DNA from: Candidatus Coatesiibacteriota bacterium
GTDB taxonomy: Bacteria > RBG-13-66-14 > B26-G2 > JAUVZD01
Reading direction: 5' to 3'
Length of the DNA stretch: 64,000 nucleotides
Assembly: GCA_030602715.1 (NCBI GenBank)
Contig: JAUVZD010000007.1
Span: 85,146 to 149,145 of the forward strand
Part shown: piece by piece, positions 1 to 8,485 of the stretch
Position numbering within the stretch: position 1 is the first letter of the stretch
Layout: each line of letters starts with the position of its first letter
The notes under the pieces: model-generated
Seen by the model: the letters and a program-made list of their open reading frames with translations, nothing else
Told to the model about the DNA's origin: nothing
Database searches by the model: none
Program-made: the position numbers and the translations under genes

Positions 1-131
1 AGGTCGGATACGGCCACTATGTTCCACTCAAAATCGTAGCGCTCCTTGAGATAGTCTTTTTTATCCAGTAAAATCTCGGTCAGCCCCTGACCGACCACCC
101 CGAAGCCGATAAAGGCGAGATTGTATGACAT
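1..131 (-). CDS. Homoserine dehydrogenase-like NAD(P)-binding protein, N-terminal part
   Basis: Only the first 43 codons are inside the window; the gene runs off the left edge. The protein begins MSYNLAFIGFGVVGQG, a Rossmann-fold dinucleotide-binding loop (GFGVVGQG) of the kind found at the N terminus of homoserine dehydrogenases and related oxidoreductases. The ATG at 131 is preceded by a strong GGAGGA ribosome binding site. It lies 86 bp downstream of the TIM-barrel gene at 218-1168 on the same strand, so the two are probably co-transcribed. The family call rests on the NAD-binding loop alone, because the catalytic domain is outside the window. Another NAD-dependent dehydrogenase is possible. 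Confidence 0.65.
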   Translation of the reverse strand, partial: MSYNLAFIGFGVVGQGLTEILLDKKDYLKERYDFEWNIVAVSD

Positions 132-217
132 AGGTGTGTCCTCCTATAAAAAAAATTAAAGTCCCTAATTTTAGGGGCGGAAGCCTAACACCTCCGCCCC
201 ATCATCATCTACTAATC

Positions 218-1168
218 TTACACCTTCGGTATAGCCAAATCCTTAGCCCCCACATCGCTCATGGTGCACTCCGGGCAGTTGGCCTGGATGAACTCGTGGA
301 TTATCTGGGCGTATTTGACCTTCTCCCTAGCCCACCAGGCGAGCATCTCCTCGCTGGTCCAGGGCTTATAGAGCGCCCCCGGTCCAGCGGCGCAGGCCGG
401 TCCCGGCTCCACCTTGTAGTAACAGGGGGCACAGGTGCGAGCTATCTCCGGCGCGTCATACATGCGGTTGTATCCGCCGAAGGATTCGGCGAGCATGACA
501 TGGAAGTCAATGGGGATGTCGCAGGAGGCGCGGATGGAGGCGAACTGGGGCAGGGAGAGGTCGCCGATGGGGTTGAAGGTTCCCGCTCCCAGCTCCTGCA
601 GGAGCTTTCCGCCGGCTCCGCTGGCGTGACCGGCGTAGATGCTCACCTTGAAGATGATATCTTCGGGGATATCGCCTGCCTTGCGCATCTGGTTAAGAAG
701 CCACAGAAGTCCCTCGTCTATGACTAAAAACCCTCTGAAGCCGATATCTATACAGCGCATAATGTCGCTTATCACATGGCGCAATTGGTCACTTCCCCGA
801 AAGCGCAGTCCGCTGAAAGCGCCCTCCGGGGTCACCAACTGACGACCGGTATCCCAGGCAGAGCGTGGTCCGGGGGTGAGGATGACCTCCAGCTTGGCGT
901 CGGCAGCCATCTGGGCGAAGTCGGTAAGTTCGGCTTTGTCCAGCAGGGTGGCGCCCATGACCACCGCAATCACCCGGTGGATGGCGATCTTGCGCTTATT
1001 CATCTCATCTATGAGGGCGGAAAGCACCCCGGGTCGCTCTATGCCGGATATCTCCATACGATACCAGGCGCCGTCTGGGAAGCGCTTTTCTGACGTGGGC
1101 AGGTCATAGGCGTCACGACCGGGAATCCCGTGCTTCTCCATTGCTTTTACCGCTTTGGATTGGTCCAT
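218..1168 (-). CDS. Uncharacterised TIM-barrel protein, U32-peptidase-like
   Basis: 316 residues with no signal peptide. The alternating strand/helix pattern and segments such as VILTPGPRSAWDTG, FRGFLVIDEGLLWLL and IIFKVSIYAGHASGAGG look like a TIM barrel. I recall close relatives annotated as peptidase U32-like proteins, but no catalytic residues are established for them and I do not assign a reaction. There are several Cys near the C terminus (CAPCYY, CPECT). It sits just upstream of the homoserine-dehydrogenase-like gene on the same strand, which suggests that the barrel protein and the dehydrogenase act on a shared small-molecule or amino acid pathway (inference). The upstream region has a GAAAGGAGC-type ribosome binding site. 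Confidence 0.6.
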   Translation of the reverse strand: MDQSKAVKAMEKHGIPGRDAYDLPTSEKRFPDGAWYRMEISGIERPGVLSALIDEMNKRKIAIHRVIAVVMGATLLDKAELTDFAQMAADAKLEVILTPGPRSAWDTGRQLVTPEGAFSGLRFRGSDQLRHVISDIMRCIDIGFRGFLVIDEGLLWLLNQMRKAGDIPEDIIFKVSIYAGHASGAGGKLLQELGAGTFNPIGDLSLPQFASIRASCDIPIDFHVMLAESFGGYNRMYDAPEIARTCAPCYYKVEPGPACAAGPGALYKPWTSEEMLAWWAREKVKYAQIIHEFIQANCPECTMSDVGAKDLAIPKV

Positions 1169-1229
1169 AATGAAAGCTCCTTTCGGAAAAATCAGTCAGC
1201 GATCTATACTTTTTAAACGATGATAATAA

Positions 1230-1244
1230 AAACCCCAGCGGGGG
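1230..1244 (-). terminator. Second hairpin terminator, minus strand
   Basis: A CCCC/GGGG hairpin with a 3-nt loop is followed on the minus strand by TTTTT and further T-rich sequence. It lies about 25 bp past the terminator at 1265-1288 and probably backs it up for the propeller gene 1308-2204. Confidence 0.5.
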
Positions 1245-1264
1245 TCAAATGAAAAGATTGACAT

Positions 1265-1288
1265 TGAAAAAGCCCACCGTAAGTGGGC
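1265..1288 (-). terminator. Rho-independent terminator after the propeller gene
   Basis: Arms GCCCAC and GTGGGC (1272-1277 and 1283-1288) with a 5-nt loop are followed on the minus strand by five T residues. It starts about 20 bp after the stop codon of the gene at 1308-2204. Confidence 0.85.
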
Positions 1289-1307
1289 AAAGATTTGACC
1301 GAGAATG

Positions 1308-2204
1308 CTAATCCCTATACAATATCGCCTTTATGCGGTCAAAGGAGGGGGGGCTGGTGCTCACCTCCCAACTGACCGAGTAGATATCGTAACCGCCATA
1401 ACCATCCATCCTGACGGAGGTAAAGTAGAGCAGATTCTCCTCGGCGTCAAAGAAAGCTCCCCACTCCGGGCTGGATGAGCTGATGAAATCGGGCAGACGC
1501 TGTGCTTTCTCCCAGCCCTCGTCGGTGAGATGGGAGTAGAAGATGTCGTAATCGCCTGCTTGCAGGAGCACATTGGAACTCCACATAAGCAGGTTGTGGG
1601 TGAAGAAGGGGTATTTCTCGTTATAAGCGGTATTTATACGACTGCCCAGGTTGAGCGGTTCGCTCCATCCCCCTTCAGTGCGCAGGCTGACCCAGATATC
1701 CAGTCCCCCGAAGCCCCCTTCCCTGTCGCAGCAGAAGAAGAGCATCTCCCCGTCCTCGGATATACAGGGCGCCGCCTCCACCCCGGGGGTACTTATGGGC
1801 TCACCCAGATTCTGGGGCTTCTGCCACTTCCCCTTCACCCTGCGGGAGAAATATATGTCCTCACTTCCCAAGCCGTCGGGTCGGTTAGAGTGGAAGTAAA
1901 GCACATCAGCCCATCCATCAAATGACGGCGAGGCGTCAAGATAAGGGGTGTTGACGCCTGCAAGCTCCTCCGCCATCATCCAGCCCTCGGTGGAGGGGTC
2001 TATATAGAATATATCCCAATCGCCTGAGCCACCCATGTGGTCCCGGGCGGAGAAATACAACATCCCCTCATAGACGGTGGCATCACCCTCATCAAGGTAG
2101 GAGTTGACCTCCTCGCCGAGGTTCTTCACCTCTCCCCACACCTGAGCCCAGGCCGGAAGGGGAGCCGTAAAGAGAGATACCACAATGAGCACCAGATAAC
2201 GCAT
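1308..2204 (-). CDS. Secreted PD40/WD40-like beta-propeller protein with C-terminal tail motif
   Basis: 298 residues with a clear signal peptide (MRYLVLIVVSLFTAPLPAWAQ). The mature part holds repeated blade motifs of the PD40 type: MLYFSARD, VLYFHSNRPDGLGSEDIYFSRR, MLFFCCDREGGFGGLDIWVSLR and LLYFTSVRMDGYGGYDIYSVSW. Such propellers are usually periplasmic or surface binding proteins; no enzyme motif is visible. The last residues, PPSFDRIKAILYRD, fit a tail pattern shared with the exported proteins at 37424-38053 and 49469-49969. Only 64 bp separate it from the small membrane protein gene upstream on the same strand (2269-2538), and it ends in two successive terminators. Confidence 0.85.
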   Translation of the reverse strand: MRYLVLIVVSLFTAPLPAWAQVWGEVKNLGEEVNSYLDEGDATVYEGMLYFSARDHMGGSGDWDIFYIDPSTEGWMMAEELAGVNTPYLDASPSFDGWADVLYFHSNRPDGLGSEDIYFSRRVKGKWQKPQNLGEPISTPGVEAAPCISEDGEMLFFCCDREGGFGGLDIWVSLRTEGGWSEPLNLGSRINTAYNEKYPFFTHNLLMWSSNVLLQAGDYDIFYSHLTDEGWEKAQRLPDFISSSSPEWGAFFDAEENLLYFTSVRMDGYGGYDIYSVSWEVSTSPPSFDRIKAILYRD

Positions 2205-2268
2205 GGATTACCCCAAGTGCCAGAAGTGTATCACAGGGGAGCTTCCCGGTCAAGTGTTGAGAAGAGAC

Positions 2269-2538
2269 TCAGGCCCCAACATCGCTCCCTTCCCTCCGCA
2301 AGAAGAGAGCCCAGACGAGCAGGAGATAGCCGGTTAAGGTGAGGAAGAAGACCACCACCGGCAAGATGCCCACGGAAGCCTTCCCCACCGACTGGATAAG
2401 ATAGACCAGGGAAAAAGGCAGAAAGGCAATGCCCACCCAAAAAAGCTTTCGTCTCCTCCACCGCCTGATGCCGAGGATTAAGATGATGAGTGCAAATATC
2501 AGATTGAGCAGGGGTAGATTCTGTGAGAATATCTCCAT
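2269..2538 (-). CDS. Small integral membrane protein, function unknown
   Basis: 89 residues, almost entirely hydrophobic, with three likely membrane segments (roughly residues 9-23, 33-50 and 58-80) separated by the basic loop RRWRRRK. The ATG at 2538 has an AGGAGA ribosome binding site 4 nt upstream. This start is better supported than the overlapping 76-codon frame beginning at 2461, which lacks both a good site and membrane-like composition. It is the first gene of a probable two-gene unit with the propeller at 1308-2204 and is divergent from the M1 peptidase. I recognise no family. Confidence 0.65.
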   Translation of the reverse strand: MEIFSQNLPLLNLIFALIILILGIRRWRRRKLFWVGIAFLPFSLVYLIQSVGKASVGILPVVVFFLTLTGYLLLVWALFLRREGSDVGA

Positions 2539-2606
2539 GGATTCTCCTTTCTTTGATTCAGTGGTTAATCATACGAAATTTCAGTCCAGAATTCACTTTT
2601 TTCAGG

Positions 2607-2635
2607 TTGTATAAATACGGGAAAAACGTTATATT
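2607..2635 (+). promoter_or_regulatory. Sigma-70-type promoter of the M1 peptidase gene
   Basis: TTGTAT, a 17-nt spacer and TATATT lie 45 bp before the ATG at 2680, in the divergent gap 2539-2679. Confidence 0.55.
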
Positions 2636-2679
2636 AGTGTAACATACCAACTCACCTCTAATCCTGGAAGGAACAAAGG

Positions 2680-4941
2680 ATGAAAGTAAAATTTGTATTG
2701 ATAGGCGTCTTTTCTGCCCTAATCTTCGCCTTCTGCGCCCAGGCGGACCAGCCGGAGTGGTCCTTTGAGGGCTACGACCAGTTCCTTAAGTGGCGACAGG
2801 AGCAGAACGAGCGACTGCCACAGACGCTGGACAGTGAAGCAGAACACAACTACGATGTCAAAGCCTACTACATCTACCTAGATGTTGATATAACCGGTGA
2901 ATATATCCAGGGATACTGCACGGTCACCATGGAAAGCACCATTGCCGGCTTGGACACCGTGGAGTTGGACCTGCGCAGTCTGACCGTTACCGACTGCGAG
3001 TTCAACGGTTCAAGCGCATCATACAGCCAGGACACCTATCTGATAACCATCTATCTACCCACCCCTCAAAATCCGGGCACCGACTTTGATGTAACCGTCT
3101 ATTATGAGGGCAATCCCGCAGACGGAATGTTCTTTGATACCGACCCGGTCTGCGCCTTCACCCTCACCGAGCCGACGGAATCCCGCTTCTGGTATCCCTG
3201 CTACGACGACCCTTCGGACAAAGCCGACCACTGCGATGTGGTCATCACCGTTGACGGCGACTACGAAGTCGCTGGAAATGGACTGGAGGTCTGGCGCAGT
3301 TACTCCGGCGGACGCACCATCTCCCACTGGTATGAGTCCCACCCCATTCCCACCTACCTGGTCGCCGTCGCCATCTGCGACTATTCCGTGCTGGAGGACA
3401 GCTATCAGGGAATGCCGCTCAAATACTATGTCTATCCGGGGGAGGAGAGCGACGCCTGGATCGCCTTTGAGCATACCTCGGATATGTTTGACCTCTTCAA
3501 TGATATTTATAGCACCTATCCCTTCCAAGACGAGAAATACGCCATCGCCGAGCTACCCTTCGGCGGGGGAATGGAGCAAACCACCTGCTGTTTTCTGGGC
3601 GAATACTGGGTCATGCCTTCTCACTCTTCGGACTGGATACTTGCCCACGAACTCTCCCACCAGTGGTGGGGCGATTGGGTTACTTGTGGCACCTGGATGG
3701 ATATCTGGCTCAACGAGGGTTTCGCCACCTACAGCGACGCCCTCTTCGCCCAATATTTCTACGGCGAGGAAGCCTTCCAGAACCGCATGCAGAATTTCGC
3801 CGATGCCTACTTTGAGGAGGACTCATGGTATCGCTTCCCCATCTATGACCCGCTATATATGTGGGGGGCGACGGTCTATGAGAAGGGGGCTTGGATTCTG
3901 CACATGATGCGCAGAGTATTTGACGACGATGACCAGTTCTTCCAGATGCTCCGTAATTACGGTAACGCCCACGCCTACAGCACGGCTATTACCAGCGAAT
4001 TCCAGACTGCTGTGGAGGCAGGCTACGGCGACGACTTCAGCTGGTTCTTTGATGAATGGGTCTATCTGGCTGGATATCCGGAGATAGAATATGGGTGGAC
4101 GGCTGACGGCAATACCGCCACTCTGTATCTATATCAGGTGCAGGAAGTTGACGACCTGACCCCCCTCTTTGAGATGCCGGTGGATGTTCGCCTCACCACC
4201 ACCGCAGGCGCTGAGGACTTTGAAATCTGGATGAGTCAAGAATCGGAGACTTTTGAGTTCACCGCCTCCGGGGAGATCACCGACCTGGAGTTTGACCCGG
4301 ATAACTGGCTCCTGTGCACAAAGGATGAGACCATAGACGTAGCATTGCACTACTTCAGCGCAACCGCCACCGCATCGGGCATCAACCTCTCCTGGGAGAT
4401 TTCAAGCGACGAGGAAATCTTCGGGTTCAACCTCTACCGCCGTTTACTGGATACCGATGCCGACCAAACGCCGGAATCCATCGGGGTAAAGAGCAATGCG
4501 AACTCATCCGGTGCATGGAGCAAGATCAACGAGCAACCCATTACCGGCGAAAATCCCTACTCCTATCTTGACCGGGGGGTATTTGAGGAAAAGAGATACG
4601 AATATCGGCTGGAGGTGATAATCATAGCGGGGAAGAGGACCATCGGCAACACAGAGGTCATCGCCTCCACCACTCCCGGCTCCTTCGCCCTGCTACAGAA
4701 CTACCCCAACCCCTGGAGCGAGACCACCACCATAACCTTCACCCTGCCGGAAGCCTGCGAGATCTCCCTTGGTATATACGATATCTCCGGCAGGCTGGTG
4801 AAGGAGGTCGCCTGTGGTTATTACCAGAGCGGTGAGCACCAACTCACCCTGGACAACTCCCAACTCAGCAGCGGAGTATATGTCCTGCGCCTGTCAAATA
4901 GTGAACAGATGTCCTTCAGCAAGATGGTCTTTGCTAAATAA
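2680..4941 (+). CDS. Secreted M1-family zinc metallopeptidase with C-terminal sorting domain
   Basis: 753 residues. The signal peptide spans roughly residues 1-22. The N-terminal half is an aminopeptidase-N-like beta domain followed by the thermolysin-like catalytic domain. The zinc site is HELSHQWWGDW (HExxH) with the third ligand in LNEGFATY. FGGGMEQ stands in place of the usual GAMEN substrate loop. After the peptidase come a fibronectin-III-like segment (INLSWEIS ... GFNLYRR, about residues 560-660) and a classic C-terminal sorting domain: LLQNYPNPW, YDISGRLVKE, SGVYVLRLS and a final basic KMVFAK. In Bacteroidetes such domains direct type IX secretion. No T9SS gene is in this window, so the export route is unknown. 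An isolated gene with its own promoter and terminator. Confidence 0.93.
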   Translation: MKVKFVLIGVFSALIFAFCAQADQPEWSFEGYDQFLKWRQEQNERLPQTLDSEAEHNYDVKAYYIYLDVDITGEYIQGYCTVTMESTIAGLDTVELDLRSLTVTDCEFNGSSASYSQDTYLITIYLPTPQNPGTDFDVTVYYEGNPADGMFFDTDPVCAFTLTEPTESRFWYPCYDDPSDKADHCDVVITVDGDYEVAGNGLEVWRSYSGGRTISHWYESHPIPTYLVAVAICDYSVLEDSYQGMPLKYYVYPGEESDAWIAFEHTSDMFDLFNDIYSTYPFQDEKYAIAELPFGGGMEQTTCCFLGEYWVMPSHSSDWILAHELSHQWWGDWVTCGTWMDIWLNEGFATYSDALFAQYFYGEEAFQNRMQNFADAYFEEDSWYRFPIYDPLYMWGATVYEKGAWILHMMRRVFDDDDQFFQMLRNYGNAHAYSTAITSEFQTAVEAGYGDDFSWFFDEWVYLAGYPEIEYGWTADGNTATLYLYQVQEVDDLTPLFEMPVDVRLTTTAGAEDFEIWMSQESETFEFTASGEITDLEFDPDNWLLCTKDETIDVALHYFSATATASGINLSWEISSDEEIFGFNLYRRLLDTDADQTPESIGVKSNANSSGAWSKINEQPITGENPYSYLDRGVFEEKRYEYRLEVIIIAGKRTIGNTEVIASTTPGSFALLQNYPNPWSETTTITFTLPEACEISLGIYDISGRLVKEVACGYYQSGEHQLTLDNSQLSSGVYVLRLSNSEQMSFSKMVFAK

Positions 4942-4962
4942 AGAATAAGCATAAAGGTAATT

Positions 4963-4991
4963 GGGGCGGTTTTAAAACCGTCCCTTTTTTT
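4963..4991 (+). terminator. Terminator after the M1 peptidase gene
   Basis: Self-complementary arms around CGGTTTTAAAACCG, extended by GG and CC pairs, are followed by seven T residues, 22 bp after the stop codon. Confidence 0.9.
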
Positions 4992-5013
4992 ACACATTTT
5001 TTTAATTTTATGA

Positions 5014-5302
5014 TATAATTATTCCACAAAGAATAAACAGCATTATTACATTATTTCATGCTAATAAATAGAATACTCAATGATTAGAGTATTCGAATCT
5101 GAGAGACTGTAACACCATAAATTCCAAAACAAAGGAGGTCGGCGCCGGGTTAACCAAGCTTTATCCTACACCAACCATCGGGGATTATTTGACTGAATAC
5201 CATTAGAGTTGCGTCCCCAGGGCATACTCTCTCTCACCCTAAACAAGAATTTGCCCAATCCACAAAGGGATAAAAAAGGGATATTGGGCAGGGAGGAATA
5301 CT
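5014..5302 (+). promoter_or_regulatory. Extended -10 promoter and long structured leader of the response regulator gene
   Basis: TGATATAAT at 5011-5019 is an extended -10 element with a poor -35 box. It would start a leader of about 275 nt. The leader holds a perfect 8-bp hairpin (GAATACTC / GAGTATTC, 5071-5094). It also holds an AAAGGAGGT Shine-Dalgarno-like sequence at 5131-5139 with no start codon behind it. A second hairpin (TGCCCAAT at 5252-5259, ATTGGGCA at 5283-5290) abuts the real ribosome binding site GGGAGGA at 5291-5297. I recognise no known riboswitch class. Confidence 0.4.
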
Positions 5303-5731
5303 ATGTTTTACTACGCTCAGTTGTTATGTTCTGCACTGCAAAGCTCAAAGAAGATCCTGATAGTTGATGACCATCCGGATATAGTGGATATCATCTACTA
5401 CTTCATCACCTTAAGTTGCGATCAAACCTTCAAAATTTACAAAGCCAGCGACGGCAAAGAAGCTCTGACAATTGTTAAGAAAGACAGACCGGACCTGATT
5501 TTTCTGGACCTGCATATGCCGGTTATGAACGGCTTTGAAGTCTGCCAAACCCTAAAATCGGACGACAAATTCTCCAATATCCCCATCGTTATCGTCTCCG
5601 CCTATCTAAGTAAGGAGAATATTGACAGGATAATCTCCTTGGGCGCAGACATGTTTATAAAGAAGCCCATTGAAATAGAAGAACTTTTAGGGGCTATTGA
5701 GAAATTTGTGACCAACCGAACGACATCCTAA
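5303..5731 (+). CDS. Single-domain response regulator (REC only)
   Basis: 142 residues forming one receiver domain with no output domain. The acidic pocket is at VDDHPD (about residues 21-26), the phosphoacceptor Asp is in FLDLHMPVMNG, the switch Ser is in IVSAY, and the conserved Lys is in IKKPIE. The first 15 or so residues (MFYYAQLLCSALQSS) precede the usual domain start. The ATG at 5303 follows a GGGAGGA site, so I keep it. The histidine kinase at 6089-8104 is the obvious partner, but a terminator lies between them, so the two can be transcribed separately. With no DNA-binding domain, it probably works by protein contact or phosphorelay. Confidence 0.92.
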   Translation: MFYYAQLLCSALQSSKKILIVDDHPDIVDIIYYFITLSCDQTFKIYKASDGKEALTIVKKDRPDLIFLDLHMPVMNGFEVCQTLKSDDKFSNIPIVIVSAYLSKENIDRIISLGADMFIKKPIEIEELLGAIEKFVTNRTTS

Positions 5732-5842
5732 ATCCTTATGAGTTCTTAATAACCGGCAGGTTGAGCTATGGATGAAATAAATTGGAGAATTCCCTACCAA
5801 CTAAACGATACCCTACGTACATCTTCATCCCCAAAAGGATAT

Positions 5843-5875
5843 AAAAGGTCGTTTACGCAACGACCTTTTGTATAC
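5843..5875 (+). terminator. Terminator after the response regulator gene
   Basis: Arms AAAAGGTCG (5843-5851) and CGACCTTTT (5861-5869) enclose a 9-nt loop and end in a T-rich run. A matching A-run upstream could let it work on both strands. Confidence 0.8.
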
Positions 5876-6088
5876 AGCCTCCTTTTAAAATCAATGTAGA
5901 AATCTCCCCCTCAAAAAACTCCGGCGACATCTCCCTTTCCAGTTGATTTTGGTAAAACGAAATCTTAGTATTGTATTGTATAAATAGTCCGGCGATGACC
6001 GTCTTAACCACTCTTATTGGCCAAGAAATCCCAAAATTTTTGCCATCCACCGATCAAAATAGGTTCCATCGTCAAGAGGAGTTTAGAT

Positions 6089-8104
6089 ATGAATGACACA
6101 ATAAAGACAAAAAAGCAACTTATAGATGAGTTAAAAAAACTCAGGCGAAAGGTATCCCATCTGGATAAGTTGAAGGTCAAAGGCCGGAAAGAGGAGGAGG
6201 CTTTTTCCGAATCGGAGGAGAAGTATCGCACCACCTTTGAATCAACGGGAACGGCAACGGTAATCATTGAGGAGGATACAACTCTATCCACGGTTAACTC
6301 GGAATTTGAAAGGCTCTGTGGATACTCAAGGGAGGAAATAGAGGGGAAAAAGAGCTGGACTGAATTTGTGGTGAAAGAGGACCTGGAAAGGATGAAGGAA
6401 TATCATCGTCAAAGAAGAACTGAAGAGGGAGCCGCTCCAACAAACTATGAATTTCGCTTTATTGACCGACATGGCAATATCAAAGAGATATTTCTGACCA
6501 CCGCCGTAATTCCTGGAACGAAAAGGAGCGTGGCATCTTTACTGGACATCACCGAGCGCAAGCGGGCGGAGGAAGCCCTGCGCCATTCAGAGGAACGCTA
6601 CCGCACACTCACCGCCAACATCCCCGTCGGGGTCTTCCGAACGACAGCGGACCCCGAAGGTCACCTGCTTTCAGTCAATCCAGCACTGGCAAGGATGTTC
6701 GGCTACAATAAGCCAGAAGCGATGTCGGAAACTCGAGTCGCCGACCTATACCTAAACCATGATGACCGTAAGAAGTTTGTGGAAGCGGTGAGCTCAGCAG
6801 GGGCTATATCAAACTATGAAGTCCAATTTAAGCGGAAGGATGGAACGTCTTTTTGGGGGTCGCTCAACGCAAGGGCTGTTACCGATGGTAGCGGAAAGGT
6901 GGCATACTTTGACGGCATTTTGGAGGACATCACCGAGCGCAAACGGGCGGAGGAGGCACTGAGAAAACAGAAAGAGAAAGCACAGAGGTATCTTGACATT
7001 TCCGGGGTTATGTTCGTTGTCATAGGTTCCGACCAAAAAGTTTCCCTCATAAATAAAAAGGGGGGGGAGATCCTAGGGTATAGCGAAGAGGATATCATTG
7101 GCAAGAACTGGTTTGATAATTTTCTTCCAGAAAGGACTAGGGAGGACATAAAAGCGCGTTTTGATGTGTTGATGTCCGGAGAGAAGGATCCGGATCCATA
7201 CTTTGAAAATCCTATTTTGACCAAAGACGGTGAGGAAAGGATAATCCTCTGGCACAATACAATATTGACCGATGATTCGGGCAAAATAATCGGCAATCTT
7301 AGTTCAGGTGAAGACATCACCGAGCGCAAGCAGTACTTCAGCGACCTGAACGAGTATTCTAAGGCTCTGGAAAGTCTGCTCAAGGAGCGCTCCGAATTCT
7401 TCTCCATGGCTTCCCACGAACTGCGCACCCCTATCACCGTGGTCAACGGTTACCTGGACATCATGGAAAGAAACCTGGAAGATATGGACAGAGCCCAAAT
7501 CCATGAAACCATCAAAAAGGCAATGGAACATTCCGAAAGACTCACCTTATTGGTAGAGACCCTGCTGGATATTTCCAAGATAGAGGACGCAAAATCTATC
7601 TTGTCCAGTGAGGTCTGCGAGATAGAGCCGATAGTCAAGCGAGCACTAAACCTCTGCGAACACCAGGCGCAGGAGAAACAGATTACCTGCCACTTTGAAG
7701 GTTTTGACTGTGGAGATAGAAAGCCTTATGTGATTGGTGACGCCCTAGCCATTGAAAATGTGTTACTCAACATCCTGGGAAACGCCATCAAATATTCAAA
7801 CGAGGGTAGCGAGGTAATTATCAGATGTGACACCGAAGATGATACCCTGCGCCTTGACTGCATTGACCAGGGCATCGGTCTCCCCCCCGGGGTGGAGAAG
7901 AGGATATTTGAGGAGTTCTACCGTGTGGAGCAGGGCGGTGAACTGAAGAAGAGCGGAACCGGGTTGGGCTTGAGCATCGCCAGACGGCTGGTGGAGCGAA
8001 TGGGAGGAAGGATATGGGCACACAGCGAAGGGCTTAACGAAGGAACCACAGTCAGTTTCACCCTACCACTGGCAAAATCCAAGAACCTTGCAGAAAAGGA
8101 GTAA
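6089..8104 (+). CDS. Sensor histidine kinase with three PAS domains
   Basis: 671 residues with no membrane segment, so a cytoplasmic sensor. In order: a short coiled coil (about 1-40), three PAS/PAC modules each ending in a DITERK linker (about 45-165, 170-300 and 310-420), the dimerisation/phosphoacceptor helix with SHELRTP (about 445), and the ATP-binding domain. That last domain shows ILGNAIKYS (N box), DQGIGLP (G1) and GTGLGLSIA (G2). The frame is open back to a TTG at 6017, but ATG 6089 has a GAGGAG site in front and gives a normal N terminus. The three PAS linkers are near-identical in DNA (around 6546, 6928 and 7312), which points to internal duplication. Its likely partner is the receiver protein at 5303-5731. 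Confidence 0.93.
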   Translation: MNDTIKTKKQLIDELKKLRRKVSHLDKLKVKGRKEEEAFSESEEKYRTTFESTGTATVIIEEDTTLSTVNSEFERLCGYSREEIEGKKSWTEFVVKEDLERMKEYHRQRRTEEGAAPTNYEFRFIDRHGNIKEIFLTTAVIPGTKRSVASLLDITERKRAEEALRHSEERYRTLTANIPVGVFRTTADPEGHLLSVNPALARMFGYNKPEAMSETRVADLYLNHDDRKKFVEAVSSAGAISNYEVQFKRKDGTSFWGSLNARAVTDGSGKVAYFDGILEDITERKRAEEALRKQKEKAQRYLDISGVMFVVIGSDQKVSLINKKGGEILGYSEEDIIGKNWFDNFLPERTREDIKARFDVLMSGEKDPDPYFENPILTKDGEERIILWHNTILTDDSGKIIGNLSSGEDITERKQYFSDLNEYSKALESLLKERSEFFSMASHELRTPITVVNGYLDIMERNLEDMDRAQIHETIKKAMEHSERLTLLVETLLDISKIEDAKSILSSEVCEIEPIVKRALNLCEHQAQEKQITCHFEGFDCGDRKPYVIGDALAIENVLLNILGNAIKYSNEGSEVIIRCDTEDDTLRLDCIDQGIGLPPGVEKRIFEEFYRVEQGGELKKSGTGLGLSIARRLVERMGGRIWAHSEGLNEGTTVSFTLPLAKSKNLAEKE

Positions 8105-8485
8105 CGGCGAACCCCCATAATCCACAAAGCTCATTGAGGATATTTATCATAATGAGTATTCCCATTATAATCCATCCTCAAGAGAAGCCCTCCAATGACG
8201 ACGAACTACAAGCTCTCCACCGCAACCAACGGACCGCTTCAAAGCCCGTAAAAGAAGCTCAAAGCCGGTGAAGAGCTCTCCGCTATCCCTGAAATTAAAA
8301 CGCACAAGCCAATCGGCTCCGGCGGAATTTGCTGGAAGAAACCAGACACAAAAAAAGGTCCGATGTGGGCTATCTTCCCCATCGAACCCAAAATCCGCAC
8401 CCCCTTCCCCTACCACCAACATCGGTCATATTCATTAAAATCTTAGTCTTCCAGGAAAAATCCCCTTTATCCTACCTACTCGTCC
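8105..8485. other. Non-coding gap of 381 bp
   Basis: The gap lies between the convergent histidine kinase and zinc-ribbon genes. One forward frame (8195-8446) reads as plausible protein around PIGSGGICWKKPD but carries a TAA at its 19th codon. It may be a decayed gene, but the evidence is weak. I see no clear terminator or RNA gene. Confidence 0.4.

Noticed and set aside
134-1109. Open frames on the plus strand over the TIM-barrel gene
   Set aside because: Shadow frames of the well-supported minus-strand gene, with no ribosome sites or domain likeness.
3104-3907. 267-codon frame inside the M1 peptidase gene
   Set aside because: Shadow of the peptidase; composition is Ser/Pro/Thr-rich as expected of a wrong frame.
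5125-5165. GCGCCGGGTTAACC reminiscent of a c-di-GMP (GEMM) riboswitch end
   Set aside because: The rest of the motif, including the conserved upstream loop, is missing.
8195-8446. Forward frame with protein-like sequence (PIGSGGICWKKPD) broken by one TAA
   Set aside because: Only about 80 codons, no promoter or family likeness, and one stop in a short frame can be chance. It may be a decayed gene, but I do not list it as one.
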